Of a DNA stretch of 64,000 bases, positions 54,605 through 62,747 are shown piece after piece (position 1 is the first letter of the stretch; the number at the start of each line of letters is the position of its first letter). Source of the stretch: Myxococcus eversor (GTDB lineage: Bacteria; Myxococcota; Myxococcia; Myxococcales; Myxococcaceae); contig NZ_JAAIXY010000009.1 in the NCBI RefSeq assembly GCF_010894455.1, positions 62,001 through 126,000 of the forward strand, in the 5' to 3' direction. The notes under the pieces were generated by a model. That model did no database searches, had not been told where the DNA came from, and saw only the letters and a program-made list of their open reading frames with translations. The translations under genes were made by a program, and so were the position numbers.

Positions 54605-54649
54605 AGGCGCCCACTGTGTCCCCTGGGGGACGGCAAGTGTGGAGCGCCT
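54605..54649 (-). terminator. Nested three-stem hairpin after the GlsB-type gene
   Basis: An outer AGGCGC/GCGCCT, a middle CACT/AGTG and an inner GTCCCC/GGGGAC nest within 45 bases, starting five bases beyond the stop of the 88-residue gene. This is more elaborate than the other hairpins here; a terminator is the likeliest role. Confidence 0.42.
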
Positions 54650-54653
54650 CACG

Positions 54654-54920
54654 CTAGGCGTGGACGCGGCGCCGTCCCACGGCTCCGACGATGAGGAGCA
54701 CGACGATGGCACCTAGCACCGACATGATGATGCCGGAGGGACGCAAATCGAAGAGACGGCCATCCCGCTGGAAGAGGGACCCGACCAGACCGCCCAAGAG
54801 CGAACCCACCATGCCCAACAGCGTCGTCGCCAGCAGGCCCATGCTCTGCTTGCCGGGGAGGATGGCGCGAGCGATGAGACCCGCGATGAGGCCGATGATG
54901 ATGAATGCGATGATCCCCAT
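54654..54920 (-). CDS. GlsB/YeaQ/YmgE-family membrane protein
   Basis: An 88-residue inner-membrane protein with three helices. It opens MGIIAFIIIGLIAGLIARAI and has GLLATTLLGMVGSLLGGLVG, the signature of the YeaQ/YmgE (transglycosylase-associated, GlsB-like) family linked to envelope stress. AGGAG lies about nine bases before the ATG at 54920. A small hairpin (54941-54957) sits in its leader. Function in any species is poorly known. Confidence 0.9.
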   Translation of the reverse strand: MGIIAFIIIGLIAGLIARAILPGKQSMGLLATTLLGMVGSLLGGLVGSLFQRDGRLFDLRPSGIIMSVLGAIVVLLIVGAVGRRRVHA

Positions 54921-55030
54921 GAAACCTTCTCCTGTTTGAGGGGACCCGTGAGGTCCCAGACGGGAGAAACGTAGGAATTCAGATCGGCCAGTGGGAACCC
55001 ACGGGGAATGAGCGCTCGGCTGCCCCCTCG

Positions 55031-55765
55031 CTAACCAAGCTCACCGTCGAGATGCATCATCACCGCCAGGGCGGCGAGCGCGGCCGTCTCCGTGCGGAGG
55101 ATGCGCGAGCCCAGCGTGACGGGGCGGGCGCCCAGCGCCTTCAGCGCCTCCACCTCCTCGCGCGCCAGTCCCCCCTCGGGTCCCACCACCAATGCCACCG
55201 GCGTGCCAGCGCCCGCCGCGCGGAAGGCCTCGCCCAGGGGCACGGCGGACTCCTCTTCGTCCAGCACCAGCACCACGGTGCCCGGGGCCAGCGCCCTGGC
55301 GGCCTCGGTGAGGGTGCGAGGGACGTCCACGGTGGGCACGTCGTCGCGGCGGCACTGGCGCGCGGCCTCCTCCACGATTTTCGTCCACCGCGCGGTGCGC
55401 TCCTGGGCGCGGCGCGGCTCCAGCTTCACCACGCTGCGCACGGTGTCCACGGGGAGGAACGCGGCGGCGCCCAGCTCCGTGCCCTTCTGGAGCACCCACT
55501 CCAGCTTGTCGCCCTTGGGCAGGCCCTGGAGCACGCTCACCGAGCGGCGCGCGGGGGCCTGGCGCATGTCGCCCAGCCGCACGCGCACGGCTTCCGCGTC
55601 CACGCCCGTCACCTGTCCGGCGAAGGCGCGCCCCTTGCCGTCGAAGACCTCCAGTGCGTCGCCCTCGCCCAGCCGCAGGACATGGACGACGTAGTGGCGG
55701 CGGTCGCCCGTCAGCGCCACTTCGGCGGGAGCGGGTTCCGGGATGGGCGCGAAGAGGCGGACCAC
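55031..55765 (-). CDS. rsmE: 16S rRNA (uracil-1498-N3)-methyltransferase RsmE
   Basis: A 244-residue SPOUT-class enzyme that methylates U1498 of 16S rRNA. The N-terminal PUA-like part has HYVVHVLRLGEGDALEVFDG. The knotted domain has LPKGDKLEWVLQKGTELG, RWTKIVEEAARQCRR, VVGPEGGLAREEVEAL and LGSRILRTETAALAAL, the four family motifs. The length matches the usual 240-250. The start is a GTG (55763-55765). No partner is next to it; the cyclase gene diverges with 249 bases between. Confidence 0.95.
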   Translation of the reverse strand: MVRLFAPIPEPAPAEVALTGDRRHYVVHVLRLGEGDALEVFDGKGRAFAGQVTGVDAEAVRVRLGDMRQAPARRSVSVLQGLPKGDKLEWVLQKGTELGAAAFLPVDTVRSVVKLEPRRAQERTARWTKIVEEAARQCRRDDVPTVDVPRTLTEAARALAPGTVVLVLDEEESAVPLGEAFRAAGAGTPVALVVGPEGGLAREEVEALKALGARPVTLGSRILRTETAALAALAVMMHLDGELG

Positions 55766-56014
55766 GAGGGCTTCTCCAGCGGGGCCAGGTGGGTGCTTCG
55801 CGGCCCCGGGTCAAGGCGGCGACTTCAACAGCAAGCCGTCGTCCAACGCCAGGGCTCGCTGGGCTTTCCAGTTTGAGGCACCATGCGAGAGCCGCGCTGG
55901 CGCGGCGAGTCCTCGGGCCCGTCGGGTGTGGGAGGGGACGCACCGAAGTGACGACGGGTGGGCCCGGGAGCGCGAGCCCCGGGCCTGGAATCGGAAGGAA
56001 AGGGACTCGCCATC

Positions 56015-57349
56015 ATGGGCGGAAGCGATGAGGTCCTCGTGACGGACCGGGACACCGCGGTGTCCCGCTTCGCGCTGGGCCGCGCCAACGAAGAGCTGGT
56101 GCTCGCGGAGAGTTCGCTCCGGGGCGAGCGCCGGGTGGCCTGGGTGCGGCTGGCGTTGATGGCGCTCTTGTCGCTGAGCCAGGGCGCCATCGCCCACATC
56201 ACGGGCGAGCCGCTGCCGACGCACGACTTCCAGCGGGTGCTGGCCATCGTGCTGTATGGGCTGTTCTCCATCGTCGCGTTGCTCGTGCTGCTCCGCCAGC
56301 GGCCCCACCTGCGTCATGCGCGGTGGTTGCCCATCCCCACCACCGTGGCGGACACCAGCTTCTTCGCCTTCATGGGGTGGCATGCGTGGGCGACCACTGG
56401 CCAGTTCGATGAGGGGATGCTGGGCGCGAGCATGGGCATGGTGCTGGTCTTCTCCGTGGCGCGCTTCTCGTGGCTGCACGTGTTGCTGTCCACGACGCTG
56501 TCGTCGGTGGGCTACGCGCTGGTCGCGGGCCTGACGGGACATGGCACCTGGTCCAGCACCAGCTTCGTCGTCTTCTGCTACGTGACGCTCGGGCTGCTCA
56601 TCTCGATGACGAACGCGGAGGTGGGCAGCATGTTCCTCCGGCTGCGCCGCCGCGACGGGCTGTCGCGCTTCCTGCCCAAGCAGGTGGTGGAGCGGGTGAT
56701 GCAGGCGGGGGACACGTCGCTCCAGCCGGTGCAGCGCGAGGTCACCATCCTCTTCAGCGACATCCGCGACTTCACGACGCTGAGCGAGACGCTGCCGCCG
56801 CGCGAGGTGCTGGAGTTGCTCGACGAGTACTTCGGACAGATGACCCACATCGTGATGGAGCGAGGGGGCATCGTGAACAAGTTCCTGGGGGACGGGATGC
56901 TCGCGTGCTGGGGCGTGCCGGACTCGAGCGAGGACCACGCGGAGCGGGCCATGCACGCGGCGCTGGACATGCGCGAGAAGCTGGGCGAGCTCAACGTGCG
57001 GCGCGCGTCGCAGGGACTTCCCCCGCTGCGCATCGGGATTGGACTGCACACCGGCGTGGTGGCGGCGGGCATGCTCGGGGGCGCCGAGCAGCACGAGTAC
57101 ACCGTCATCGGCGACGCGGTGAACCTGGCCTCACGGGTGGAGGGGCTCACCAAGGTGCATGGCGTGGACATCCTCGTCAGCGAGAGCACCTGGCTGCGAG
57201 GGGGTGGTGACTTCACCGGCCGGCGGCTGGGTGAGACTCACGTGAAGGGACGCCGCGAGGCGGTGGTGGTGCACGCGCTCCACGGCCACGTGCTGGGCGA
57301 GGCCGTCGAGATGCCGACGCTGCCCGCGCGCATCGCCAGCGGTACGTAG
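56015..57349 (+). CDS. Membrane-bound class III adenylate cyclase
   Basis: A 444-residue cyclase with a membrane domain of five or six helices (about 45-200) and a C-terminal class III catalytic domain (about 235-430). The metal-binding Asp residues lie in TILFSDIRDFTTLSE and NKFLGDGML. Lys in NKFLGD and Thr in YTVIGDAVNLASR fit adenine recognition, and the Asn and Arg of VNLASR are the transition-state pair. It should make cyclic AMP from ATP, perhaps gated by the membrane part. The ATG at 56015 was chosen over the upstream open frame because family alignment begins here. A hairpin follows the stop. Confidence 0.92.
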   Translation: MGGSDEVLVTDRDTAVSRFALGRANEELVLAESSLRGERRVAWVRLALMALLSLSQGAIAHITGEPLPTHDFQRVLAIVLYGLFSIVALLVLLRQRPHLRHARWLPIPTTVADTSFFAFMGWHAWATTGQFDEGMLGASMGMVLVFSVARFSWLHVLLSTTLSSVGYALVAGLTGHGTWSSTSFVVFCYVTLGLLISMTNAEVGSMFLRLRRRDGLSRFLPKQVVERVMQAGDTSLQPVQREVTILFSDIRDFTTLSETLPPREVLELLDEYFGQMTHIVMERGGIVNKFLGDGMLACWGVPDSSEDHAERAMHAALDMREKLGELNVRRASQGLPPLRIGIGLHTGVVAAGMLGGAEQHEYTVIGDAVNLASRVEGLTKVHGVDILVSESTWLRGGGDFTGRRLGETHVKGRREAVVVHALHGHVLGEAVEMPTLPARIASGT

Positions 57350-57354
57350 CGAGG

Positions 57355-57388
57355 CGTCGCGGCGCGGGCAGCAGCAGCCACCGCGACG
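57355..57388. terminator. Hairpin between the cyclase and the convergent Mpo1-like gene
   Basis: CGTCGCGG at 57355-57362 and CCGCGACG at 57381-57388 pair perfectly around an 18-base loop. Confidence 0.5.
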
Positions 57389-57395
57389 TGAGCCC

Positions 57396-57911
57396 TCACG
57401 CGGTGAGCGTCGCCGGCCGAGGCCCGCCCGCGGTGACGCGCGCGTGCAGGTCGCGCTTCAGGCCCATCCCGAAGAGGACGAGGGTGAGCAGGTAGACGGG
57501 CTCGATGAAGAAGAGCAGCGGTCCGCCGAGGGACAGGCCGTGGGTCTTCTTCTCCAGCACGACGTGCGCGCCGACGACGAGCGCGAAGCGCACCACCATG
57601 ACGGAGACGGCGACGATGGCGACGGTGGGGCCCGGCAGGTGGCCCACGCCCAGCGCGGCGCTCAGCGTGGGGATGAGCGGCAGGCTCATGAGGATGCCCG
57701 CCGTCCACTCCAGCGAGACGGCGTAGAGGGCCACGGCGGCCACCAGCACGTGCGCGGCGGACAGCTCCAGCCCTCCCACGGAGAAGCGCACGAGCCCGAG
57801 CGGGACGAGCAGGGAGAAGATGAACATGTACGCGCCCAGGAAGTGGACCGCGCGGCTGGCGCGGTTCTCGTGCAGGGGCATCCAGACGCGCAGCTTGTCG
57901 GCGAAGCTCAT
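57396..57911 (-). CDS. Mpo1/YGL010w-like (DUF962) membrane protein, copy 2
   Basis: A 171-residue four-helix membrane protein. The opening MPLHENRASRAVHFLGAYMF carries the family's conserved His and Asn, though the second His region is changed compared with the neighbour. Yeast Mpo1 is an Fe(II)-dependent dioxygenase that degrades 2-hydroxy fatty acids by alpha-oxidation; bacterial relatives are poorly studied. The paralogue lies 23 bases upstream on the same strand, so the two probably form a transcript and perhaps a complex. The ATG at 57911 follows from alignment with the paralogue. Confidence 0.8.
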   Translation of the reverse strand: MSFADKLRVWMPLHENRASRAVHFLGAYMFIFSLLVPLGLVRFSVGGLELSAAHVLVAAVALYAVSLEWTAGILMSLPLIPTLSAALGVGHLPGPTVAIVAVSVMVVRFALVVGAHVVLEKKTHGLSLGGPLLFFIEPVYLLTLVLFGMGLKRDLHARVTAGGPRPATLTA

Positions 57912-57934
57912 GGGGGGCTTGGGGACGGACGTGC

Positions 57935-58423
57935 TCAGGCGCGCGCCGGAGCGCCGGCCTGGGGTTGGGGCTTGATGACGTAGTCGCCGAAGAGGACCGC
58001 GACGAAGAACAGCGGACCCACCAGCGCGTGGACCAGGTTGGTGAGGAACGACGGGGACTTCTTCTCCCAGACGGCGTGGCCCGCCAACTGGATGAGCCAG
58101 CCGAATACGGCGATGGCCACCACGCTCCACATGGGCATCATCCGGCCGAGCGGGAAACAGGCCGCCATGAACGCCACCACGACGAGGCCCAGCTTCACGT
58201 CCGCGCGCAGGTACCAGATGGCCGTCAGCGCCAGCGCCACCATGCCCAGCGTCAACACGCCGCCCGGGAGCACGGGGACCGCGACCAGCTTCACCCAGTC
58301 CAGCATCGCGATGATGTGCAGCACGATGACGGGGATGGCGACCTTGTGCGTCAGCCGGTTGATGGGGTGCTGGTGCGACGAATAGTAGTCATCGAAGAGG
58401 GCGGCGACCTGGGGCTTGAGCAT
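57935..58423 (-). CDS. Mpo1/YGL010w-like (DUF962) membrane protein, copy 1
   Basis: A 162-residue four-helix membrane protein closer to the family norm than its downstream copy. YYSSHQHPINRLTHKVAIPV gives the H-x2-P-x-N-x3-H motif, and LIQLAGHAVWEKKSPSFLTN gives the second His-Glu region. In yeast these His residues hold iron. The ATG at 58423 has GGAGG seven bases upstream. It precedes its paralogue with 23 bases between. A role in fatty acid alpha-oxidation is a family-based inference only. Confidence 0.84.
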   Translation of the reverse strand: MLKPQVAALFDDYYSSHQHPINRLTHKVAIPVIVLHIIAMLDWVKLVAVPVLPGGVLTLGMVALALTAIWYLRADVKLGLVVVAFMAACFPLGRMMPMWSVVAIAVFGWLIQLAGHAVWEKKSPSFLTNLVHALVGPLFFVAVLFGDYVIKPQPQAGAPARA

Positions 58424-58557
58424 GACGTCCTCCGGACGGGAGCAGGGGAGGTGGAAAGCTAGGTGAAGTCGCGACACGTGTCCTGGCGGCGCACGCCAAT
58501 CTCCTGGCCGAAGACGCCACGGGTCGGCTGCCCCGCACCCGTCCCGCCGTGCTGGAT

Positions 58558-59616
58558 TCAAGTCCGCTCGGCGCTCTCACGCCAGACGCGCGGCGTCATC
58601 CCCGTCCACCGCTTGAAGGCGCGGTCGAAGGTGCTCAGCTCGGAGTAGCCCAGCAGGAAGGCGACCTGGCTGACGCCCAGGTTCGCGTCTCGCAGGTACC
58701 GGAAGGCCAGCTCTCGCCGCACCGCGTCGACCTCGTCCTGGAACGACGTGCCCAGCTCGGTGAGGCGGCGCTGGAAGGTGCGAGGGCTGACGTGGAGGCC
58801 CTTGGCCACGTCACTGACTTGAGGTGCCCCGTCGCGGAGCGAGGCCCGGATGGTGTCGCGCACGGCCTGGACGAAGCCGGGGGCATCCGGTGGAGACACG
58901 GGCGTGGGGGCACTGACGCCGCTGGCGGCGCGCTCCAGCACGGAGAGGAGGGCGGGGTCCGCGCCCACCACGCGCAGGTCGAGCGTGGCCGCGTCCAGCG
59001 TGAGGGCGTTGCGCGCACCGCCGAACGTCGGGGTGACGCCGAAGTGCTCCACCAGCGGCGCGACCTCCGGCGGCGCGGAGTGGGCGAAGGCGACGGCGCG
59101 TGGCTTCCAGGGGCGCTCGGTGAGCTGGCGGCCTACGTGGATGAACAGGGCGAGGCCGTACTCACTCGCATGTCGTCCGTAGGCGAGGGGCGCTCCGGCG
59201 ATGCCATAGGCGAAGGTGCCGCCGCCGTCCGCGTCGTCGGTGAAGGACGCGAGCCAGGCGGGCTCCAGCAGCGCCAGGTACCGCGCGAGCGAGCGGAAGG
59301 TGTCGCGCACCGTGGGCGAGGCCCGGGCGATGTACTCGACGAGCCCGTAGTTGCCGCGAGGCACGCGCTGGGCGACGTGGAGGCCGAGGAACAGGTCCTG
59401 GGAGAACTCCTCCGCGGCGTCCAGGAAGGCGTGCAGCGTGGTGAGCGGGAGGCTGACCTCGGGCAGGGTGCCCGCGTCCTGGGGCAGGCCGAAGCGCTCC
59501 ACCAGCGGTGTCGGGTCCCTGCCCGTGGCGCGCAGGTAGGCGAGCAGCGGGCCCACGAGCTGGGAGCGGACCTCGTCCGGGGGCTTCGGCGGCGGATGAG
59601 AGGGTGGGGGCTCCAC
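58558..59616 (-). CDS. AraC-family regulator with arabinose-binding-type N-terminal domain
   Basis: A 352-residue regulator of the OruR/ArgR-like group. The N-terminal 200 residues match the arabinose-binding-like (PF12625-type) ligand domain (LVGPLLAYLRATGRDP at the start, AQRVPRGNYGLVEYIARASP). The C-terminal domain has both AraC helix-turn-helices: SDVAKGLHVSPRTFQRRLTE and GVSQVAFLLGYSELSTFDRAFKRWTG. It probably regulates nearby lipid-related genes (the Mpo1 pair lies downstream), but this is not shown. The start is a GTG at 59616; a slightly later start is possible because the first 15 residues are Pro-rich. Confidence 0.88.
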   Translation of the reverse strand: MEPPPSHPPPKPPDEVRSQLVGPLLAYLRATGRDPTPLVERFGLPQDAGTLPEVSLPLTTLHAFLDAAEEFSQDLFLGLHVAQRVPRGNYGLVEYIARASPTVRDTFRSLARYLALLEPAWLASFTDDADGGGTFAYGIAGAPLAYGRHASEYGLALFIHVGRQLTERPWKPRAVAFAHSAPPEVAPLVEHFGVTPTFGGARNALTLDAATLDLRVVGADPALLSVLERAASGVSAPTPVSPPDAPGFVQAVRDTIRASLRDGAPQVSDVAKGLHVSPRTFQRRLTELGTSFQDEVDAVRRELAFRYLRDANLGVSQVAFLLGYSELSTFDRAFKRWTGMTPRVWRESAERT

Positions 59617-59662
59617 GCGGAGGGGACGCTAGCGCGTTCGGCGCGCGGAGCCCAAGCGACGT

Positions 59663-60178
59663 TCAGCGCGGCTCGAAGGGACCGATGAAGTCCTGTTTGC
59701 CGATGCGCACGCCGCTGTGACGGAGGATGTCGTAGGCCGTGGTGACGTGGAAATAGAAGTTCGGCAGGGCGAAGGTGAGCAGGTAGTCGTCACCCTTGAA
59801 GTCTTGCTTGTACTCGCCCGCCGTGAGCGTGACGGTGCGCTTCTCGCTGCCCTGGAGCGCGGCGGCGTCGATGCTCTTCAGATACGTCACCGTCTTGGCG
59901 ATGCGCGCGTGCAGCTCCTCGAAGGTCTTCTCGGTGTCCGGCATGCGCGGGGCGGGCACGCCGCTCAGGCGTTCGGCGGTGGCCTTCGAGGTGTCGCTGG
60001 CGCGCTGCACCTGGGCCACGAGGTTGTACATGTCCGGCGCCAGCTTCGCGTCGAGCAGGGTCTGCGGGTCGACGCCGTTCTCCTTCGCGTGCTGGGCCCC
60101 CTTCTCGAGCAGGGTGGAGAGGATGTTGAGGGCACGGATGTAGACGGGAATCGACGCCTGGTACATCGAGAGGGCCAC
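59663..60178 (-). CDS. DUF1993-family protein
   Basis: A 171-residue helical protein. The string MYQASIPVYIRALNILSTLL at the start, LAPDMYNLVAQVQRASDTSK, and LPNFYFHVTTAYDILRHSGVRIGKQDF near the end match DUF1993, a DinB-like four-helix family. The His in FHVTTAYDIL and other residues may bind metal, as in DinB proteins. Function unknown. The start is a GTG at 60178 with GGAG six bases upstream. Confidence 0.87.
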   Translation of the reverse strand: MALSMYQASIPVYIRALNILSTLLEKGAQHAKENGVDPQTLLDAKLAPDMYNLVAQVQRASDTSKATAERLSGVPAPRMPDTEKTFEELHARIAKTVTYLKSIDAAALQGSEKRTVTLTAGEYKQDFKGDDYLLTFALPNFYFHVTTAYDILRHSGVRIGKQDFIGPFEPR

Positions 60179-60315
60179 GGGAGGCTCCGGGGTGTGTGGG
60201 TGGACGGCGGTGCTTCGACGCGCGACTGTCTAACGCGTCCCTCGATTTCGTGCCGCGCTGAGAAGGTGACGCGAGGTGTCGAGGTCCGCGAGGGAGTGAA
60301 GTAGCCTCGAGGGAG

Positions 60316-61431
60316 ATGGACAATCTCGCTCACTCGCTCGTTGGGGCCTGGATGGCGGAGGCGGGGCTGAAGCGCTACACGCCGCTGGCCACCGCGACGC
60401 TCGTCATCGGCGCCAATCTCCCGGATGTGGATGCCGTCGTCACCTTCGCGGGCTCGGACGCCTCGCTGTACTGGCGTCGAGGCTGGACGCACGGGGTGCT
60501 CGCGCTGTCGCTCTGGCCCTTCGTCCTGACGGGGTTGATGTTGCTGTGGGACCGCTTCGTGCGGAGGCGCGGGCATCCGGAGCTGGCGCCCGCGCGCGCC
60601 GGGCCGCTGTTGCTCTTGTCCACGGTGTCGGTGCTGAGTCACCCCGCGCTGGACTGGCTCAACACCTATGGTGTGCGGCTGCTGATGCCGTTCGACGGGA
60701 CGTGGTTCTACGGGGACACGTTGTTCATCGTCGACCCGTGGGTGTGGTTGCTCGCGGGAGCGGCCGTCATCATGGCGGATGCGCGCACGCGCAAGTCGGC
60801 CGCGGGGTGGCTGGTGCTGGGCGTGGCCACCACCGCGCTCATCATGTTTCCCGCGTTCGTTCCCTGGCCCGCGAAGGTGCTCTGGGCCGTGGGCGTGGCG
60901 GCCATCCTCTGGTTGCGATTGAAGGGCACGCACGTGCTGCCCACCCAGCGCGTGGCCACCGTGTGTGGCGTGGGGCTGGTGCTCTATCTGGGCGCCATCT
61001 TCCTGGGCTCGCAGGTGGCCGCGCCGCGTGCGCAAGCGTGGTTGAGGGCCCAGGGACACCCGGTGGAGCGAGTCATCGCGGGGCCGGTGCCCGCGAATCC
61101 CTTCGTGAGAGACCTCATCGCGCTGGGGCCGGACCGCTACCACTTCGTGCGCGCGGACTTCCTGCGCGGCGGTGACGCGCACCTGGAAATCAGCGGGCCG
61201 ACTCTGCCGCGCGAGCCGAACCCGGGCCCTGTCATCCAGGCCGCGCTCGCGGCGCCGCATCTGCGAGGACTCGCCAACTGGCTGCGCCTGCCCAGTTATC
61301 AGGTGGCCGAGACGGAGGCGGGGTGGCGCGTCACGATTGATGACGTGCGCTACTCACGCTCGCAGAGCGGTGGACTGGGCTCGGCCGTGGTGGAACTCGA
61401 CAAGGAGCTGCGCCTGGTCCCGAGGCCATGA
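60316..61431 (+). CDS. YdjM/YbcI-like membrane metal-dependent hydrolase
   Basis: A 371-residue inner-membrane protein. MDNLAHSLVGAWMAEAG, LVIGANLPDVD, RRGWTHGVLAL and LSHPALDWLNTYGVRLLMPF carry the His and Asp residues of the LexA-regulated YdjM family (PF04307). About seven helices follow. The C-terminal 150 residues form a soluble domain. Family members are only predicted hydrolases; the substrate is unknown. A 14-bp terminator hairpin follows the stop. Confidence 0.88.
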   Translation: MDNLAHSLVGAWMAEAGLKRYTPLATATLVIGANLPDVDAVVTFAGSDASLYWRRGWTHGVLALSLWPFVLTGLMLLWDRFVRRRGHPELAPARAGPLLLLSTVSVLSHPALDWLNTYGVRLLMPFDGTWFYGDTLFIVDPWVWLLAGAAVIMADARTRKSAAGWLVLGVATTALIMFPAFVPWPAKVLWAVGVAAILWLRLKGTHVLPTQRVATVCGVGLVLYLGAIFLGSQVAAPRAQAWLRAQGHPVERVIAGPVPANPFVRDLIALGPDRYHFVRADFLRGGDAHLEISGPTLPREPNPGPVIQAALAAPHLRGLANWLRLPSYQVAETEAGWRVTIDDVRYSRSQSGGLGSAVVELDKELRLVPRP

Positions 61432-61432
61432 G

Positions 61433-61467
61433 CCCGGGCTCGCGTGGTCGACGCACGCGAGCCCGGG
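61433..61467. terminator. Bidirectional terminator with 14-bp perfect stem
   Basis: CCCGGGCTCGCGTG at 61433-61446 pairs exactly with CACGCGAGCCCGGG at 61454-61467 around a seven-base loop. It lies between the convergent YdjM-like gene and prmA and is the strongest hairpin in the window. Confidence 0.82.
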
Positions 61468-61477
61468 GGCCGGCACC

Positions 61478-62344
61478 TCAGCGCTTCAGGTCGATGCGAA
61501 CCCACTCGCCCTGCGTCGCGCCGGGCAGCACGGTGAAGCCGAGGTTGCGATAGGCCGCCTCCACGTCCGCGCGCTGATGCGACAGCACGCCCGCGAGCAC
61601 CAGGTGGCTCTTCGCCTTGGGCGCGATGAGGGGCGCCAGCTCGATGAGCGTGTTGGCGAGGATGTTGGCCAGCACCAGGTCGAAGGTGCCCTCCACCGCC
61701 GTCAGCTCCTTGCCGGACACGTCGATGTCGGGCGTGCCGTTGTCCGCCAGGTTCTCCTGGGCCAGCTCCACCGACGTCGGGTCATTGTCCGTGGCGACGA
61801 CGCGCCCGGCGCCCAGCTTCTTCGCGGCGATGGCGAGCACGCCCGTGCCGGTGCCCACGTCCAGGACGCTGGCGCCCGGATGGTCGGCCATGAACGCATC
61901 CACCGCCGCCAGACACAGCGACGTCGTGGGGTGGTCACCCGTGCCGAAGGCCATCTTCGGCTCAATCACCAGCCGCACCGCCGCGGCGGGGGCGTTGCCC
62001 ACGTCCCACGGCGGCCCCACCCACAGCCGGCCCACGTGCACGGACTTGATGAGCGACTTCCACTCGTTGCTCCAGTCCTGCTGGGGCTGCTCGTCCAGGG
62101 TGAGGCGGGAGGCGGGGTAGGACTCGGACACCTCGTCGCGGGCGGCTTCGGCCGTCTCGCGGTCCTCGAAGTAGGCGATGATGATGTTCTCGCCCGCCTG
62201 CGGTGCCTTCACGCCGGGCATGGTGGGAGTCTCCCGGTCTCGTACCTCGAGGCCGAGCGCACCGGACTCGTGGAGGAGGTCCTGTACGGCCTCGGACGCT
62301 TCCTCGGGCAACTCCACGGTGAGTGACAGATAGGTCTGGGACAT
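61478..62344 (-). CDS. prmA: Ribosomal protein L11 methyltransferase PrmA
   Basis: A 288-residue enzyme that trimethylates lysines of ribosomal protein L11 using SAM. The N-terminal substrate-binding domain (1-90) is followed by the PrmA signature WVGPPWD, LVIEPKMAFGTGDHPTTSLC, the SAM motif VLDVGTGTGVLAIAAKKLGA, and NILANTLIELAP (the NIxA motif). The length fits the family. The ATG at 62344 leaves 40 bases to the divergent lipoprotein gene. Its stop lies just past the 14-bp hairpin. Confidence 0.95.
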   Translation of the reverse strand: MSQTYLSLTVELPEEASEAVQDLLHESGALGLEVRDRETPTMPGVKAPQAGENIIIAYFEDRETAEAARDEVSESYPASRLTLDEQPQQDWSNEWKSLIKSVHVGRLWVGPPWDVGNAPAAAVRLVIEPKMAFGTGDHPTTSLCLAAVDAFMADHPGASVLDVGTGTGVLAIAAKKLGAGRVVATDNDPTSVELAQENLADNGTPDIDVSGKELTAVEGTFDLVLANILANTLIELAPLIAPKAKSHLVLAGVLSHQRADVEAAYRNLGFTVLPGATQGEWVRIDLKR

Positions 62345-62384
62345 GCGGGCCCTTTTACCGCGCCGTGCGTAGCGTGGGAGCGCC

Positions 62385-62747
62385 GTGAGATACCTGTTCA
62401 TCTTGTGGCCCGTGGCCTGGCTGACCGCCTGCTCCGGCCCCGAAGCGCCCGACGCAGCGGTTTGTCGGGATGTCGTCACCCGTCTCTGCCAGACGTCGGC
62501 CTGTCCCGGCGTGGCCGAGCAGCTCCCGCCGGGCCTGGACTGTGAGGCGACCCTGCTGGAGCGGACCGGCTGCGGCGCGGAGGAGTTCACCTTCTCCTCG
62601 CCCTCGCGGGAGCGCGTCCTGGACTGCCGGGAGCCGCTCATCCGGGTGGGGACCACCACGGAGCGCCCGCCGTCGTGTGAGGACACGCGCCAGTTCCTCG
62701 TGGACTGTCCGGACGTGACGGCCTTTTTCAGGGGGGAGGAGCCATGA
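62385..62747 (+). CDS. Small Cys-rich lipoprotein
   Basis: A 120-residue lipoprotein with lipobox PVAWLTAC (Cys16) and a mature domain with about nine Cys (VCRDVVTRLCQTSACPG, LDCEATLLERTGCG, CEDTRQFLVDC). Function unknown. It starts at a GTG with GGGAG nearby. Its stop overlaps the ATG of the next lipoprotein (ATGA at 62744-62747), so the two are translationally coupled and probably act together. Confidence 0.75.
   Translation: MRYLFILWPVAWLTACSGPEAPDAAVCRDVVTRLCQTSACPGVAEQLPPGLDCEATLLERTGCGAEEFTFSSPSRERVLDCREPLIRVGTTTERPPSCEDTRQFLVDCPDVTAFFRGEEP

Noticed and set aside
61172..62326. Plus-strand open frame opposite prmA
   Set aside because: PrmA on the minus strand has all family motifs; the plus-strand reading has none.
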